Shown: positions 16,796 through 27,295, numbered from the stretch's first letter. The stretch is 64,000 nucleotides of DNA from Candidatus Magnetobacterium casense (GCF_000714715.1 NZ_JMFO01000006.1:1-64000), one strand, 5' to 3'. Notes: generated by a model from the sequence alone, not told the origin. Translations and numbers: made by a program.

Positions 16796-17000
16796 ACCCA
16801 GAACATCCGCTCCAAAGAACAAGCAGGACTTATTGTTGATGATGGTGAGTGCAGAAGATAGAACCAATGCATCACTGGTTAAGTAACTGCATTGTGGCAC
16901 ATGTAAAGATATGTGTTCTTGCTCTGCTCATAGAGAGGACGATAGAACTTAATTGTGACCAACCGTGGAGGCAGATCAAGGAAACGTTGGCTTCTTTAAC
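16796..17000 (+). pseudogene. IS1634-type transposase, C-terminal fragment
   Basis: From 16849 the frame gives IEPMHHWLSNCIVAHVKICV and then LALLIERTIELNCDQPW, the C-terminal helix pair of the same transposase group, and a piece of the preceding region (TVKTQNIRSKEQ) lies in another frame just upstream. A frameshift and the missing core show that this is the rear end of the element whose front is at 16382. Confidence 0.65.
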
Positions 17001-17098
17001 CCATTCTTTTCAATACTCTATACCTCGTCCACGCTTGATTGGAGTGCTACCAAAGAAGCGGAGTCGCCCCTTTTTTATCCCTTTGTTCTTTTTTCCCG

Positions 17099-20000
17099 CT
17101 ACAATTCTTTTATGAGTGCGATGAGTTCGTCGGCAGAGACCTTGCTGCTTAGTTCGGTGCCTTCCAGGAGGCTGTTGGCGAGTTCTTTTTTGTTTTCGTG
17201 GAGCTTTACGATTTTTTCTTCGATGGTATTTTTTGTTATCAGCTTGTATATAGTCACTGGACGTTTCTGGCCTATCCTGTGTGCCCTGTCCGATGCCTGG
17301 TCCTCAACGGCGGGATTCCACCAGGGGTCCATGTGGATGACGTAATCGGCAGCCGTCAGGTTCAACCCAAATCCTCCCGCCTTGATACTTATCAGAAAAA
17401 CATCGCCCGTACCGGCCTGAAAGTCCTCCACCGCCTTTGCCCTGTCCTTTATGGGTGTGCTACCATCGAGGTACTGGTACGATACGGACTTGGATTCAAG
17501 GAACTGCCTGATTATCTGCAGGTGGTCAACAAACTGGCTGAACACCAACACCTTGTGCTTATTATCCAGCAACTCCTCTAACACCTCTGCAAACAGATTG
17601 AGCTTGCTGCTGGGGATATCGACCTCCTGGTTGACCAACCTGGGATTGCAGCAGGCCCGGCGCAACCTCATCAACTCCGCCAGGATGCCAATCAGCTTCT
17701 GCCCACTCTCACCCTCGGCCATCTCTATCCGCTCGATAGCCCTCTGTCGCAGGGCCTCGTAAAAGGCCGCCTCATGCTCAGACATCTCCACTTCCAGCAC
17801 GATCTCCGTGCGCGAGGGTAGTTCCTCCAATACCTGACTCTTCGTCCGTCGCAGGATAAACGGCTGCACAAGCCTCTTTAACCGCTGCCGTGCCTCTCGA
17901 TTGTTGTACTTCTCAATGGGGATGGCAAACCTGTCGTTAAACCTCGCAAGCGATCCCAACAGTCCAGGATTGATAAAGTTAAACAGGTTCCACAACTCCC
18001 CCAGGTGATTTTCGATGGGCGTGCCAGTGGTTATGAGCTTAAACCCTCCCTTGAGCTTCATGGCAGCCTGGGAACGCTTTGTGGCAAAGTTCTTTATCGC
18101 CTGTGCCTCGTCAAGGACAATCGTCTGCCAGTTGACCTCGGCCAACAACTCGACCTCACTCTGCAGCAAACCGTAGGTGCAGAGCACCAGGTCGTTAGGC
18201 TTTAACGCTTCGAGGATTTGCCTTCTGTCCTTGCCGCCAAAGATGACCACGTTGAGGGTTGGGGCAAACCGCTCCGCCTCCCTCTGCCAGTTGGACTGCA
18301 CGGAAGTGGGCACAACCACAAGGGATGCCCCAGCCACACCACGCTCTATGATGACGGCAAGGGCCTCGAGGGTCTTGCCCAGTCCCATGTCATCGGCCAG
18401 AGTCGCCCCAACCCCCCAGTGGGCCAGACGAGATAGCCATTTAAATCCTTCCACCTGATAGTCACGCAGCTCCACCTGCAGGGTCGATGGCACTGCGGGG
18501 TCGAGCACACCGGCATCGGCAACCTTCTTGACATACTCCCGCCATCCGCTGTCAACATCGATGGCCTTGACGTCGTCAAAGAAGTCCTGAAGCGTCACGG
18601 CGGCCAGGGGATGCATGCGCACGTCCTTTGCGTGTCCATGGGCGTATGCCTTCATGTCCTCAAGACGCTTTTTGAGCTGCCTCGTCAGGAGTATGTACCT
18701 GCCCTCATCGAGCTTGACGAAACGCCCCTCCGTGCCATCCAAAAGCTCCAGCACCTGCTTTAGCTCCAGCACAGTTGACTCATCTACGGCTATTGAGCCG
18801 GAGACACTAAACCAGTCCGTCTGATGCCTCAGTGCCAATCGCAGACTGTCAAAGGATAGCTCTTTGGTTACACTGTAGCGTTGCCCCTCCGGCCACTCCA
18901 GCATTACCCCGTCACCGATCTCCCTCAGTTCAACAAGCAACTGCAAACAGCTCTGAGGGTCCTCAACAACCCACTCCCAATCATTTTGCTCGGTCTCCTG
19001 CAAGATGGCAGAGGTATTGATTACGTCGGAGGCATTTTTCTTCTCCTGCTCAAAGTCCCTGCGAGTCTGACAGGGTTTGCCGTCAATCTCTATCAGGAGA
19101 TTTATACCGCCAACGCCAGGTTTCAGATAAGGCCCCGCATCACCAAAGGGTCTGATCGTCATCTCCACCTTCAACCCCTCCCTGTAGGGCAATAACCGTA
19201 TGTGCGGATGGGCGTCGGCGTGTATGTCCCGGGCATTTTCAAGGCTCATGGCCATCGAGGAGTGTACCTGCACTATCGAGGAGATATTGCTCACCGCCTG
19301 GAGTACCTTGTCTTTGGCATCTACAGGCACCAGCAGACCCTTGGTGCCAATGATGCTGTAGAGCTTCTTGTGCTCTTCCTTGAACTCCACGACCCTGTAC
19401 TTGTTGGTGGCCTCCTTGACGATAACTACATCATCGTTTTCCGGCTTAAAAGGCGATACCTTTAATATGTATCCGCCTTTGGAGTTATCGACGATAAGCT
19501 CGGGCACCCCCTTTTTAAGCTCGATCCGTTCCGTGTTAGAGTCATGCACAAAGAGCAGGGGGTGGTCTGCCATTTCAAGCAATGCCCTCTTGGTGTCAAA
19601 CCTGTAGCACATTCCACTATAGTCTTTGTCGATCTCCAGGGTTGAGCAGATGTTGATATCCTGTGGTGTCAGGAGCAGGTCTTTTTCGGCCTTTATGTTA
19701 TATATTCGTTTCAGTGCCACGTTCTTGCCACCAGACCACGCACCGGTTTTAAGTCTCCGCTGTTCCCTGGGGGTTATGACGCATGAGTTTCTGAGCACAT
19801 CTATGTGTAACTGCCACACCAGGCGGGATTTCTTCTGCATGGCGTCTGCATCCCTGTCTGACTGAAACAATCCTATTATGGCATTGAGTGAACGCTCCCA
19901 TGCCTCTGTCTTGAGAGCCAACAGCGACATAATGCCAGTGCCCCCTGTCTGCTGCCGTGTTTGTTGCACAAAATCTGTTAATTCCGGCTTTATTAACTCT

Positions 20001-21235
20001 GACCTATCCGTCATGACGATGGCTATCAGCTCCGCCATGTCCATTGCCATGATTGGATATCCATTGGACGATGCCTGTTGGTATGACTCATACAACTGAG
20101 AGCGATTATCTAACGGTATCCTGGAGTCTATATAGTACAAGGCGAAGTTATAAATCAACTCGGCGATAAAGTCTCTGGTCTTGTTTTGTCTCATGAAAAA
20201 GGTCAGACCGTTTGTGGTAACACGTCCCCCGTCTACCGAGGAACAGACAGTTTCTATCATCCTCAGAGACACATGATGTCTATAGTACGGTATTTTATTT
20301 ACAATCTCTGCATATCTGTAAATGAACTCCGTATCGCCTTTCCTGAGTTTGGCGATGAAAAACAACACCCCCAGGATACTGTTGAAGAATATGTTTCTCT
20401 TTTTGGTGACCTTTTGGAGCAACTTGAGGGCTGTCTCATACTCCTCGATCGATTTGTCGGTATTGCCCTTGAAAAACTGCAATGCCCCCCGTGCATAGTG
20501 TGTATAGAAGTCCCCACCGCTTTTGCCGATTACATCGGATGCTTCAGGCAGTCTTCCCTGAAATATCATGACGGTTGCAAGCAATAATAGCATGTGGCTA
20601 TTGTCGTCTCCTTTGGCATCTATGTTGGGATTATTCTTATGCTGGAGCAGGATATCCGTGAAGTCATTCAAAGGCTCCAGGGCAATTATTGCATAATCAA
20701 TGATCTCATCCAGTGCGGCTAACTGCAAGGTAATCGGCAACGACTTAAACCAGGAGCTATCAAAGGGCATATTACATATTCTGCTGAATACCCGACTTTG
20801 GTGGAAATAGCCAGGATTAAAGGTCAAGCCAAGTTTATACTTGTTCATAGTCTGTTCAACATCTTTGGTGTAGAAACCTATGCGCATATCCCTGAAAATT
20901 CTGTCAGCATTAAGGCTAGCCACAGGCATTGTTTTTTGGACTGCCGATACCATTTTTTTCATTGTGCCATCTTGTACAGCCATAAGGGTTGCTATGTTGT
21001 TTACAGGCTCATTACATTCGTAGGCATTATAGGCATTTTCTCTGATCAGTTGGAGGGTTTCAAGTTTGTGCAACACAGTCTTCACGTCCTGAGACGTCTT
21101 AATGCCGGCTTCATTGAGGCATCTTTCTATCTGCTTTGCAGATGAAGGCTCATAGATGATTGATATCATCTGAAGTACTATTTTTTCAAACAGATATAAG
21201 CCTTCGTAAATGCTATTGAAAGTATTCTTATCCAT
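17099..21235 (-). CDS. Large SNF2-family DEAD/DEAH helicase
   Basis: The product has 1378 residues. The last ~450 are a complete SNF2 ATPase: motif I LADDMGLGKT near residue 948, VVVPTSVQSNW, motif II DEAQAIKN, motif III TTGTPIENHLGELW, LRRTKSQVLEELPSR, then the C-terminal lobe with FSQFVDHLQ, YLDGSTP, ISIKAGGFGLNLTAADYVI and DQASDRAHRIGQ. The first ~900 residues start with a winged-helix-like segment (KTVLHKLETLQLIRENAYNA), continue as a helical, repeat-like region and then a SNF2-associated beta region. Such proteins remodel protein-DNA complexes and in bacteria include RapA-like and defence-linked members. No partner gene is adjacent, so a specific role is not assigned. Confidence 0.9.
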   Translation of the reverse strand: MDKNTFNSIYEGLYLFEKIVLQMISIIYEPSSAKQIERCLNEAGIKTSQDVKTVLHKLETLQLIRENAYNAYECNEPVNNIATLMAVQDGTMKKMVSAVQKTMPVASLNADRIFRDMRIGFYTKDVEQTMNKYKLGLTFNPGYFHQSRVFSRICNMPFDSSWFKSLPITLQLAALDEIIDYAIIALEPLNDFTDILLQHKNNPNIDAKGDDNSHMLLLLATVMIFQGRLPEASDVIGKSGGDFYTHYARGALQFFKGNTDKSIEEYETALKLLQKVTKKRNIFFNSILGVLFFIAKLRKGDTEFIYRYAEIVNKIPYYRHHVSLRMIETVCSSVDGGRVTTNGLTFFMRQNKTRDFIAELIYNFALYYIDSRIPLDNRSQLYESYQQASSNGYPIMAMDMAELIAIVMTDRSELIKPELTDFVQQTRQQTGGTGIMSLLALKTEAWERSLNAIIGLFQSDRDADAMQKKSRLVWQLHIDVLRNSCVITPREQRRLKTGAWSGGKNVALKRIYNIKAEKDLLLTPQDINICSTLEIDKDYSGMCYRFDTKRALLEMADHPLLFVHDSNTERIELKKGVPELIVDNSKGGYILKVSPFKPENDDVVIVKEATNKYRVVEFKEEHKKLYSIIGTKGLLVPVDAKDKVLQAVSNISSIVQVHSSMAMSLENARDIHADAHPHIRLLPYREGLKVEMTIRPFGDAGPYLKPGVGGINLLIEIDGKPCQTRRDFEQEKKNASDVINTSAILQETEQNDWEWVVEDPQSCLQLLVELREIGDGVMLEWPEGQRYSVTKELSFDSLRLALRHQTDWFSVSGSIAVDESTVLELKQVLELLDGTEGRFVKLDEGRYILLTRQLKKRLEDMKAYAHGHAKDVRMHPLAAVTLQDFFDDVKAIDVDSGWREYVKKVADAGVLDPAVPSTLQVELRDYQVEGFKWLSRLAHWGVGATLADDMGLGKTLEALAVIIERGVAGASLVVVPTSVQSNWQREAERFAPTLNVVIFGGKDRRQILEALKPNDLVLCTYGLLQSEVELLAEVNWQTIVLDEAQAIKNFATKRSQAAMKLKGGFKLITTGTPIENHLGELWNLFNFINPGLLGSLARFNDRFAIPIEKYNNREARQRLKRLVQPFILRRTKSQVLEELPSRTEIVLEVEMSEHEAAFYEALRQRAIERIEMAEGESGQKLIGILAELMRLRRACCNPRLVNQEVDIPSSKLNLFAEVLEELLDNKHKVLVFSQFVDHLQIIRQFLESKSVSYQYLDGSTPIKDRAKAVEDFQAGTGDVFLISIKAGGFGLNLTAADYVIHMDPWWNPAVEDQASDRAHRIGQKRPVTIYKLITKNTIEEKIVKLHENKKELANSLLEGTELSSKVSADELIALIKEL

Positions 21236-21261
21236 ACGTTGTTTGCCTTAGATTATGATGT

Positions 21262-22620
21262 TCACCTGGGTTGCCACTGGCTGGGTATACCTTTGCCCAC
21301 AAGTCCCTCGCCAACCTTATTCGTTCCGTACATGAGGAACAGGTACACATCGCCGGCGGTAGAGTCTTGCCAGAGGATGTCAGCCTTACCATCACCGTTA
21401 TAGTCTCCGGACTTGATGACCTGCCAGTTACCAGGCACTGAACGAACCACATAGTTACCACTGATTATCTTTGTCCCGTCCATAAACCAGAGGGCATAAT
21501 CACCTGTCGTGGTCTCCTGCCAGAGGACGTTAGACTTGCCATCGCCGTCAAAGTCGCTGACAGTCCTTATCTGCCAATTGCCGGGGATACCCCTGGCTAT
21601 GTAATTACCATCGGCGATACTGAGCCCGTTCATAATCCACATGGCGACATCGCCTGTGGTTGTTTCTTGCCAGAGGACATCGGCCTTGCCGTCACCATTA
21701 AAGTCACCGGTCGCCTTTATCTGCCAATTGCCGGGGATACCCTTGGCTATGTAATTACCATCGGCGATACTGATCCCGTTCATAATCCACATGGCGACAT
21801 CGCCGGTGGTCGTTTCTTGCCAGAGGACATCGGCCTTGCCGTCACCACTAAAATCACCGATTGCCTTTATCTGCCAATTGCCGGGGATACCCTTGGCTAC
21901 AAAACCACCACTTGATATCTTGGTACCATCCATAATATACATATAAATATCTCCGGTTGAGGAGTCCCGCCAAAGGATATCTGCCCTGGCATCGCCGTTA
22001 AAATCACCTGCACCATTTATGTCCCAATCTATGCCTGCATTTCTGACAACAAAGTCGCCACCGGTTATAGACGTCCCGTTCATCAGCCAGATATAGACAT
22101 CGCCGGTTGTAGAGTGTCTCCACAATACGTCGCTATTGCCATTACCATCAAAGTCATAATCGACGTGCCTCCCCACGGGGGTTGGTTGACCTTCTATCGT
22201 GAGGTTGACAGTCTGGATATCGCCCGATGCCCCAACCGTTATTGAGCCACCGGCTGGAGTTGTCACCGTATATTCGACTCCGTTGACGGAGACGTGTATC
22301 TTGGCGGTATCGCCGGGCTTTGCCCCCGATTTCTGCGATGTATCATCGTAGATTGGGATGTCAACAATGTAGACGTTGTTTGAGCTTAAGCCGTCTTTAT
22401 CCTGGGCTATATTGCCATTTGCGTCCTTGTAGTCAGAACCGTCCGGGTTTTTCACCGTTACAACCAGATTGCTGACATTGGCTTGAATAAGCAGGCCCGC
22501 CGATGATGTGATCGTCCCTCCTATTCTATATGGCAGAGGGATGCCACTGGCATATGTCACTGCCTGGGACAAATTAAATGTCACGATAAGACTCACCAAA
22601 AACGAAGCTATGCGCTGCAT
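21262..22620 (-). CDS. Secreted FG-GAP/VCBS-repeat protein
   Basis: The product has 452 residues. A signal peptide (MQRIASFLVSLIVTFNLSQA) is followed by an Ig-like N-terminal region to about residue 150, then six 50-residue repeats of the form DFNGDGKADVLWQETTTGD followed by a short strand and GNYIAKGIPGNW. The DGDGK/NGDGKAD loops are calcium-binding FG-GAP (integrin-alpha type) motifs and the array should fold as a beta-propeller. It is presumably extracellular or surface-bound. It ends just upstream of the helicase start on the same strand, and the large metalloprotease gene lies upstream, so the two secreted proteins may be co-expressed. Substrate or partner is unknown. Confidence 0.85.
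   Translation of the reverse strand: MQRIASFLVSLIVTFNLSQAVTYASGIPLPYRIGGTITSSAGLLIQANVSNLVVTVKNPDGSDYKDANGNIAQDKDGLSSNNVYIVDIPIYDDTSQKSGAKPGDTAKIHVSVNGVEYTVTTPAGGSITVGASGDIQTVNLTIEGQPTPVGRHVDYDFDGNGNSDVLWRHSTTGDVYIWLMNGTSITGGDFVVRNAGIDWDINGAGDFNGDARADILWRDSSTGDIYMYIMDGTKISSGGFVAKGIPGNWQIKAIGDFSGDGKADVLWQETTTGDVAMWIMNGISIADGNYIAKGIPGNWQIKATGDFNGDGKADVLWQETTTGDVAMWIMNGLSIADGNYIARGIPGNWQIRTVSDFDGDGKSNVLWQETTTGDYALWFMDGTKIISGNYVVRSVPGNWQVIKSGDYNGDGKADILWQDSTAGDVYLFLMYGTNKVGEGLVGKGIPSQWQPR
21571..21870. repeat. Two near-identical 150-bp tandem units in the FG-GAP gene
   Basis: Units 21571-21720 and 21721-21870 differ at roughly eight positions by eye, and the array continues with more diverged 150-bp units over about 21290-22190. 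The high DNA-level identity suggests recent duplication or conversion. Confidence 0.8.
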
Positions 22621-22717
22621 GTAGACCTCCTTGTTGTCAGTTAAAAGTATTCTATTGTCAACCTTGTAAGTCAGGATGAACGTCCGCTAAGTACAGACGT
22701 CCACCCTGAGACCGCTC

Positions 22718-25700
22718 TTACTGCAAAGACCAATTGGTATCCATCACTGCGTATATCCAATACCCGTATCCCGGTGTCATCGTAGTGAGGTCACTGGCTG
22801 CCAGGTTGCTTGGGTCATACAACTGCCACTTGCCATTGATGTAGGCAAAGACTGCCAGATATCTCCCGGTTATTGAGTCAAGGGCATCGGCCATTGGTTT
22901 GGCCTCCATTGAGTTAAAACCTACCAGGTTCCAGCCCTTTGCAAGGCTAATGTTCTTAGAGGCAATTGCAGCTCCCACCGTGGTTAGATTTGCAGCCTCC
23001 TTCATGCTGATATAATATCCCTTGCCTGCTTCAATTTTGTCGAGGTTGTTCAGGGAACTGCCTTGCTTATAGACGTACCACTGGTTGTTTGCGTAACCCC
23101 ATATACTATCATACTTTCCGTCGATTGACTTTAGTACGCTTGAGAGATTGTTGTCTGTCGGTTGGTTTGACAGGGATATCATGTACAACCCTGGTTTATC
23201 GAACTTATAGGCGGGCGATACATTTATACGTACAATGTACAATGCCCTGTTGCCGGAGCTGTCCTTTAGTTCAACCGTAACATCCGTAGAGCCGGTGAAT
23301 CCGGTTGTTGGTTTAATGTCGAGCATGTGTTTGGCGTTGATGCTCACCCCTGCCTTGGGTTCGGTATCCAACAGCTTTGTGTATGTGAGGGAGGTAACGG
23401 GGAGGCTCATATGCCAGGCATATGACTCAAGGTTTACCACATCCGTATTGGTAGAATCCTGTGCCACCGATATGTTGGGGATTGGAGATAGTCGTATAGC
23501 GGAATAGAAACTGGATGCCTTGTACGGATACGTCTGATAGCTCCCACGCATTAAGTTATACACGCCGGGGTTAGATGCGTGATATATGAGCAGGTTGGCT
23601 ACAACGTATGGGCCATCGACTCCGTGTGCGGCTATGGTTGAGCCGTTAAACTCCAGGTCTATCGAGTAAACGCCCTTTGATGAGGCCTCTATGGTTTTAT
23701 AGTTCCACTGGATATCCAATCCACTTTGGTCCTTCAACTGCGCATTCAGATTGAATGTACCGGGATTTGTAACCTCAGCCTGAACCCTTACTACCAGGGT
23801 ATCGTAGAGACCATCGCCATTTAGGTCTTTGCCTAAGTCGTATTCAACCTTATTGATTACAACCCCACTGTTTTTCGTAGTACCGGTAGTAAAGCCCCAG
23901 GAGTAATCAGAGGCAATACTATTAGCGGGGGTATTTGTATCAGTGATGGCGGTTGTCAAAGTCGCGGTGTAAGTGGTATTAGGGGAGAGGTTTGCAGATG
24001 GGGTAAAAATGGCTCTCTTAGTTGAGGCATTGTATGTAACGCTGCCTGCTACGGAGGCACCAGAGGCATCGGCGACTGTAAAGGAGGATGTGTTAACGGT
24101 GCTGCTTAGAATATCCGTGTTGAATGTGGCCGTTATGAGCGTACTTATCGGCACATTGGTTGAACCCTTCTCCGGGGTAGATGTTACAGCAACAGGGATG
24201 ACCTTGGTTTGTCCGGTCGTGAATGTCCAGATGTAGGATGATGTCCGTATGTTGCCCTGCTGATCCTTTACGCCGGTTGGCCCGCCAGAAATGATTCCAG
24301 TATAGATGCGCTTGGAGAGCAGGTTATCTGTCGGTACAAAAATCGCTCTGTTTAAGGTGCTGTTATATGTAACTCTGCCTGCTACAGGGACACTGCCTAG
24401 TCTTACCTTAAACGTATCACTGTTTATAGTGGATGCATCCATAGGGGTAACAAAATCTACCAACACAAAAGTTCCTTCACTGACATTTTGTTCTGTGTTA
24501 CCAGGGACTGTCTGGGCTATGTTTACGGTGTTGTTGACGTGTATGGATATCTCTTTTCGGACTGAGTTAAAGCCATCGTATGCAATAAGCGCCAGTTTAT
24601 GGTTTGCTCCGGAGGCAAATTTGGTGGTATCTATACTGTAGGTGGTAGCGGCTAAGGCATGTGCCAGCGGATTCCAGTCTGTGCCATTGGGACTGTGTTC
24701 CAGGCGGTAGTAGAGCCTTCCGCCGTCATCTGTGCCGGTCCACTTCAGGGTTACCTTGCCGGTTAGTGTAGCGCCATCTGTGGGATAGGTAAAACCAACT
24801 CCCGATGGTGCGCTGCCATAGGATGCCCTGTCTATTGTCTTTGTGCTGGTTGGACCGGTGAGGCTTAGACTCTGGGCGGTATCATCATAGGGGATTGTAA
24901 AGATGAACATCTTGCTGGCAGTCGTTATTGTCCTGCCATCATCCAACGTGACGAATAACTGATCCGGCCCAAAAGAGTAGGTGCCACTGGCCCCGCCTAT
25001 TACGGCTCCGGAGGCATCAAGCAGACTTGCCGTGTAGCCAGTGCCACTTGGGGGGGCTATGTTTCTCTGTGTTATCCGGTATAGCGGGGAGACTATATCT
25101 ATTGCCCCTGAGTCGTCCACATACCCCTGGACAACCAGCCAGTCCCCTGAGGCCGCTGCTGCTGCTGAGGCCACTGCCACACTATTGGGAATCGAAGTAA
25201 ACAGATGGTTATAGTCATCCTCCCTCATCCATCTAAACGTAGTAGGTTGTTTGCTCTGATACATCACAGGTACGACCGATGTCGGATACTGAATTCCGTT
25301 ACAATCTGCGATATTCTGCTCACGAAATTCACTATTACCCTCAGTAAAAGACTTGTTATTGCCGTAGTTAACCCTGAAGCCTTCTATCCCACTGCCATCA
25401 TTATTGTGTCTATCTGTACATCCAGCTCCGGTCGTTTTTGCCAGGCCATACTCATGACCTATCTCATGTGCTACCGTACTTTCATTAAATGTCCCTCCAA
25501 GTAAGAGGATAACGTGTTTTGAGTTATTACTTAACCCGGTTATGCAAGATGTGTTGGAGCCAAGCGTGGTGGGCATTGCGTCACCAGGCACCAGGCCCAC
25601 AATGAACTTACTATCACCAAGAAGATTTGTCATGTAATTAATTACCACATCCTTCTCATCCAGTGTCTTGGTAACACCGCCTTCGGTTATCTCAACCTTT

Positions 25701-27295
25701 CTGACATTCTCACACGTAGCGTTATTGCCCTGTACTGTATTGTGGTTAATTGCATTATCCAACCACGGTGAATACTCAAAGCCCTTGTATGTCATGCCAA
25801 ACCCCCCGTGACCGCTAGGAATTTCTTCAATTGTATTACCAACCCCGGTATAGGTGTAGTCAAATCTGGATATTGGGAAGACCTCTGTTGTATACCTTGC
25901 CCCCTCCTCAAACATTGATTTAGCGGCTGCCAGGTCTGCGGCGATGGCTCCATTAAACCACCCGGCCATATCACAGGCGTAGACCTTTGTCTGGAGAGTT
26001 CTGTTGCTTACATCTATTGTTGCCACTACCTCTTTTTCAAATACCCTTCTCTCTGTTTGCTGTGGCGATGGCTCTACCGTCAGTTTATATGTTTCATTAT
26101 CATCGAAATGGAGATGATAAAAATTTGCCGTATTACTTGCACTTTCTCTCTCAACTTTATGGTACATATCAGGACGTCGAATAGACAAATTCATTGTTTG
26201 CTGACCTGTGCACCAGCCAAGTGTCACATTTGCATCAAATCTCTCAACCTGGTCTTCATGAAACACGTCATAGTTCTCGTCCCACAAGACATAGATACGG
26301 TTAGCGACTCTCTTGTGTTTAACCAAGTTCTTGTTGCGCAACGTGTTAAACCATGTGATCTGCAACTTATCTTTCGTTGTATTTGGGGGATGTCTGAGGT
26401 TGGTTTGACCATCGAGATTGACCATTGTCCAGAATGTCCACTCCGTTGTGCCATCAAGCGTAGCGCCACCTTTGCCCTTTATCCCGTTCTCCCCGCCAAT
26501 TACCCTCATACGATAACGGATACCGTCTTTTAGGTCCGCTGCAAGAATCACATGTACCTCTTTATATGACGCATGGGCTAATCTGTAGTCAACATCCACC
26601 CAATTACCTGACCTGTCCCGATAATCCAGCTTAATCGTGTCTCTGTTCATCGTGCCGGTGTCTAACTCACTACTAAATTTTACCGTTATATTGGGCTTGT
26701 CCCATAGGATGTTTTTACTGTTGCTGCCGGGCGTGAACTCCGTTATATCAAAACCTACCGTACCCGCTACCTCTACATATCCTATGCCCACACACCAACA
26801 TCCTGTATTTGTGGCGTCAGTGTTTACCATTATCTTGTTAGTCCCCTTTATCAAATCTCCGGGCGATATGCTAAAGGTATTTATGCTCCATGAGTTATTT
26901 GCCCCCTGAAACTGTCCCAGTTTCTTTCCGTTGAGATACACATAGTCTACCTCAATGCCTCCCTTACAGTCATGTGGATCGTTGTAGTCCACATCCCACG
27001 CACTCAACCTCAGAAGTGTATTTTCAATCTGAGCCGGGTCCTCGCCTATAACTAAATCAACGTCGTAGTCTGAGTAGTTACAACCAGAGTTGACATCCAC
27101 ATGCCATATGCGCTCTTTCGGGGAGCCTGCTGCACCTCCTGGTGGTCCATCCGGTATTGATCCTTGAGGGGATTCCCTGTCATTTGCAAAGGCCAATGCA
27201 CTCATTGCCAATAGCAATAAGACAAACATCGATATTATCAGGACACCCTTTAGTGCCCTGTTAGTAGCAACACCAAAAGCATTAAAACTAACCAT
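22718..27295 (-). CDS. Large secreted zinc metalloprotease-like protein with Ig-like (Big_5) domains
   Basis: The product has 1525 residues, with GGAGGT eight bases before the ATG at 27295. After a long signal sequence (membrane stretch GVLIISMFVLLLLAMSALAFA) there is a first SbsA/Big_5 Ig-like domain (about 185-295, FTPGSNSKNILW ... WTFWTM), then a protease-like region with the zinc motif HEIGHEYGL (His610) about 30 residues after a stretch of small residues. Two further Big_5 domains occupy about 930-1145 (TPEKGSTNVPIS ... WGFTTG). The last ~135 residues hold two copies of a module ending AGKGYYISM / TPGYGYWIYAV. It is a plausible extracellular peptidase. The third zinc ligand is not certain, so activity is an inference. 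Confidence 0.8.
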   Translation of the reverse strand: MVSFNAFGVATNRALKGVLIISMFVLLLLAMSALAFANDRESPQGSIPDGPPGGAAGSPKERIWHVDVNSGCNYSDYDVDLVIGEDPAQIENTLLRLSAWDVDYNDPHDCKGGIEVDYVYLNGKKLGQFQGANNSWSINTFSISPGDLIKGTNKIMVNTDATNTGCWCVGIGYVEVAGTVGFDITEFTPGSNSKNILWDKPNITVKFSSELDTGTMNRDTIKLDYRDRSGNWVDVDYRLAHASYKEVHVILAADLKDGIRYRMRVIGGENGIKGKGGATLDGTTEWTFWTMVNLDGQTNLRHPPNTTKDKLQITWFNTLRNKNLVKHKRVANRIYVLWDENYDVFHEDQVERFDANVTLGWCTGQQTMNLSIRRPDMYHKVERESASNTANFYHLHFDDNETYKLTVEPSPQQTERRVFEKEVVATIDVSNRTLQTKVYACDMAGWFNGAIAADLAAAKSMFEEGARYTTEVFPISRFDYTYTGVGNTIEEIPSGHGGFGMTYKGFEYSPWLDNAINHNTVQGNNATCENVRKVEITEGGVTKTLDEKDVVINYMTNLLGDSKFIVGLVPGDAMPTTLGSNTSCITGLSNNSKHVILLLGGTFNESTVAHEIGHEYGLAKTTGAGCTDRHNNDGSGIEGFRVNYGNNKSFTEGNSEFREQNIADCNGIQYPTSVVPVMYQSKQPTTFRWMREDDYNHLFTSIPNSVAVASAAAAASGDWLVVQGYVDDSGAIDIVSPLYRITQRNIAPPSGTGYTASLLDASGAVIGGASGTYSFGPDQLFVTLDDGRTITTASKMFIFTIPYDDTAQSLSLTGPTSTKTIDRASYGSAPSGVGFTYPTDGATLTGKVTLKWTGTDDGGRLYYRLEHSPNGTDWNPLAHALAATTYSIDTTKFASGANHKLALIAYDGFNSVRKEISIHVNNTVNIAQTVPGNTEQNVSEGTFVLVDFVTPMDASTINSDTFKVRLGSVPVAGRVTYNSTLNRAIFVPTDNLLSKRIYTGIISGGPTGVKDQQGNIRTSSYIWTFTTGQTKVIPVAVTSTPEKGSTNVPISTLITATFNTDILSSTVNTSSFTVADASGASVAGSVTYNASTKRAIFTPSANLSPNTTYTATLTTAITDTNTPANSIASDYSWGFTTGTTKNSGVVINKVEYDLGKDLNGDGLYDTLVVRVQAEVTNPGTFNLNAQLKDQSGLDIQWNYKTIEASSKGVYSIDLEFNGSTIAAHGVDGPYVVANLLIYHASNPGVYNLMRGSYQTYPYKASSFYSAIRLSPIPNISVAQDSTNTDVVNLESYAWHMSLPVTSLTYTKLLDTEPKAGVSINAKHMLDIKPTTGFTGSTDVTVELKDSSGNRALYIVRINVSPAYKFDKPGLYMISLSNQPTDNNLSSVLKSIDGKYDSIWGYANNQWYVYKQGSSLNNLDKIEAGKGYYISMKEAANLTTVGAAIASKNISLAKGWNLVGFNSMEAKPMADALDSITGRYLAVFAYINGKWQLYDPSNLAASDLTTMTPGYGYWIYAVMDTNWSLQ

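Noticed and set aside
21571-22190. Regular 150-bp periodicity, considered as CRISPR-like
   Set aside because: The units are coding FG-GAP repeats without spacers of constant length and no cas genes are present.
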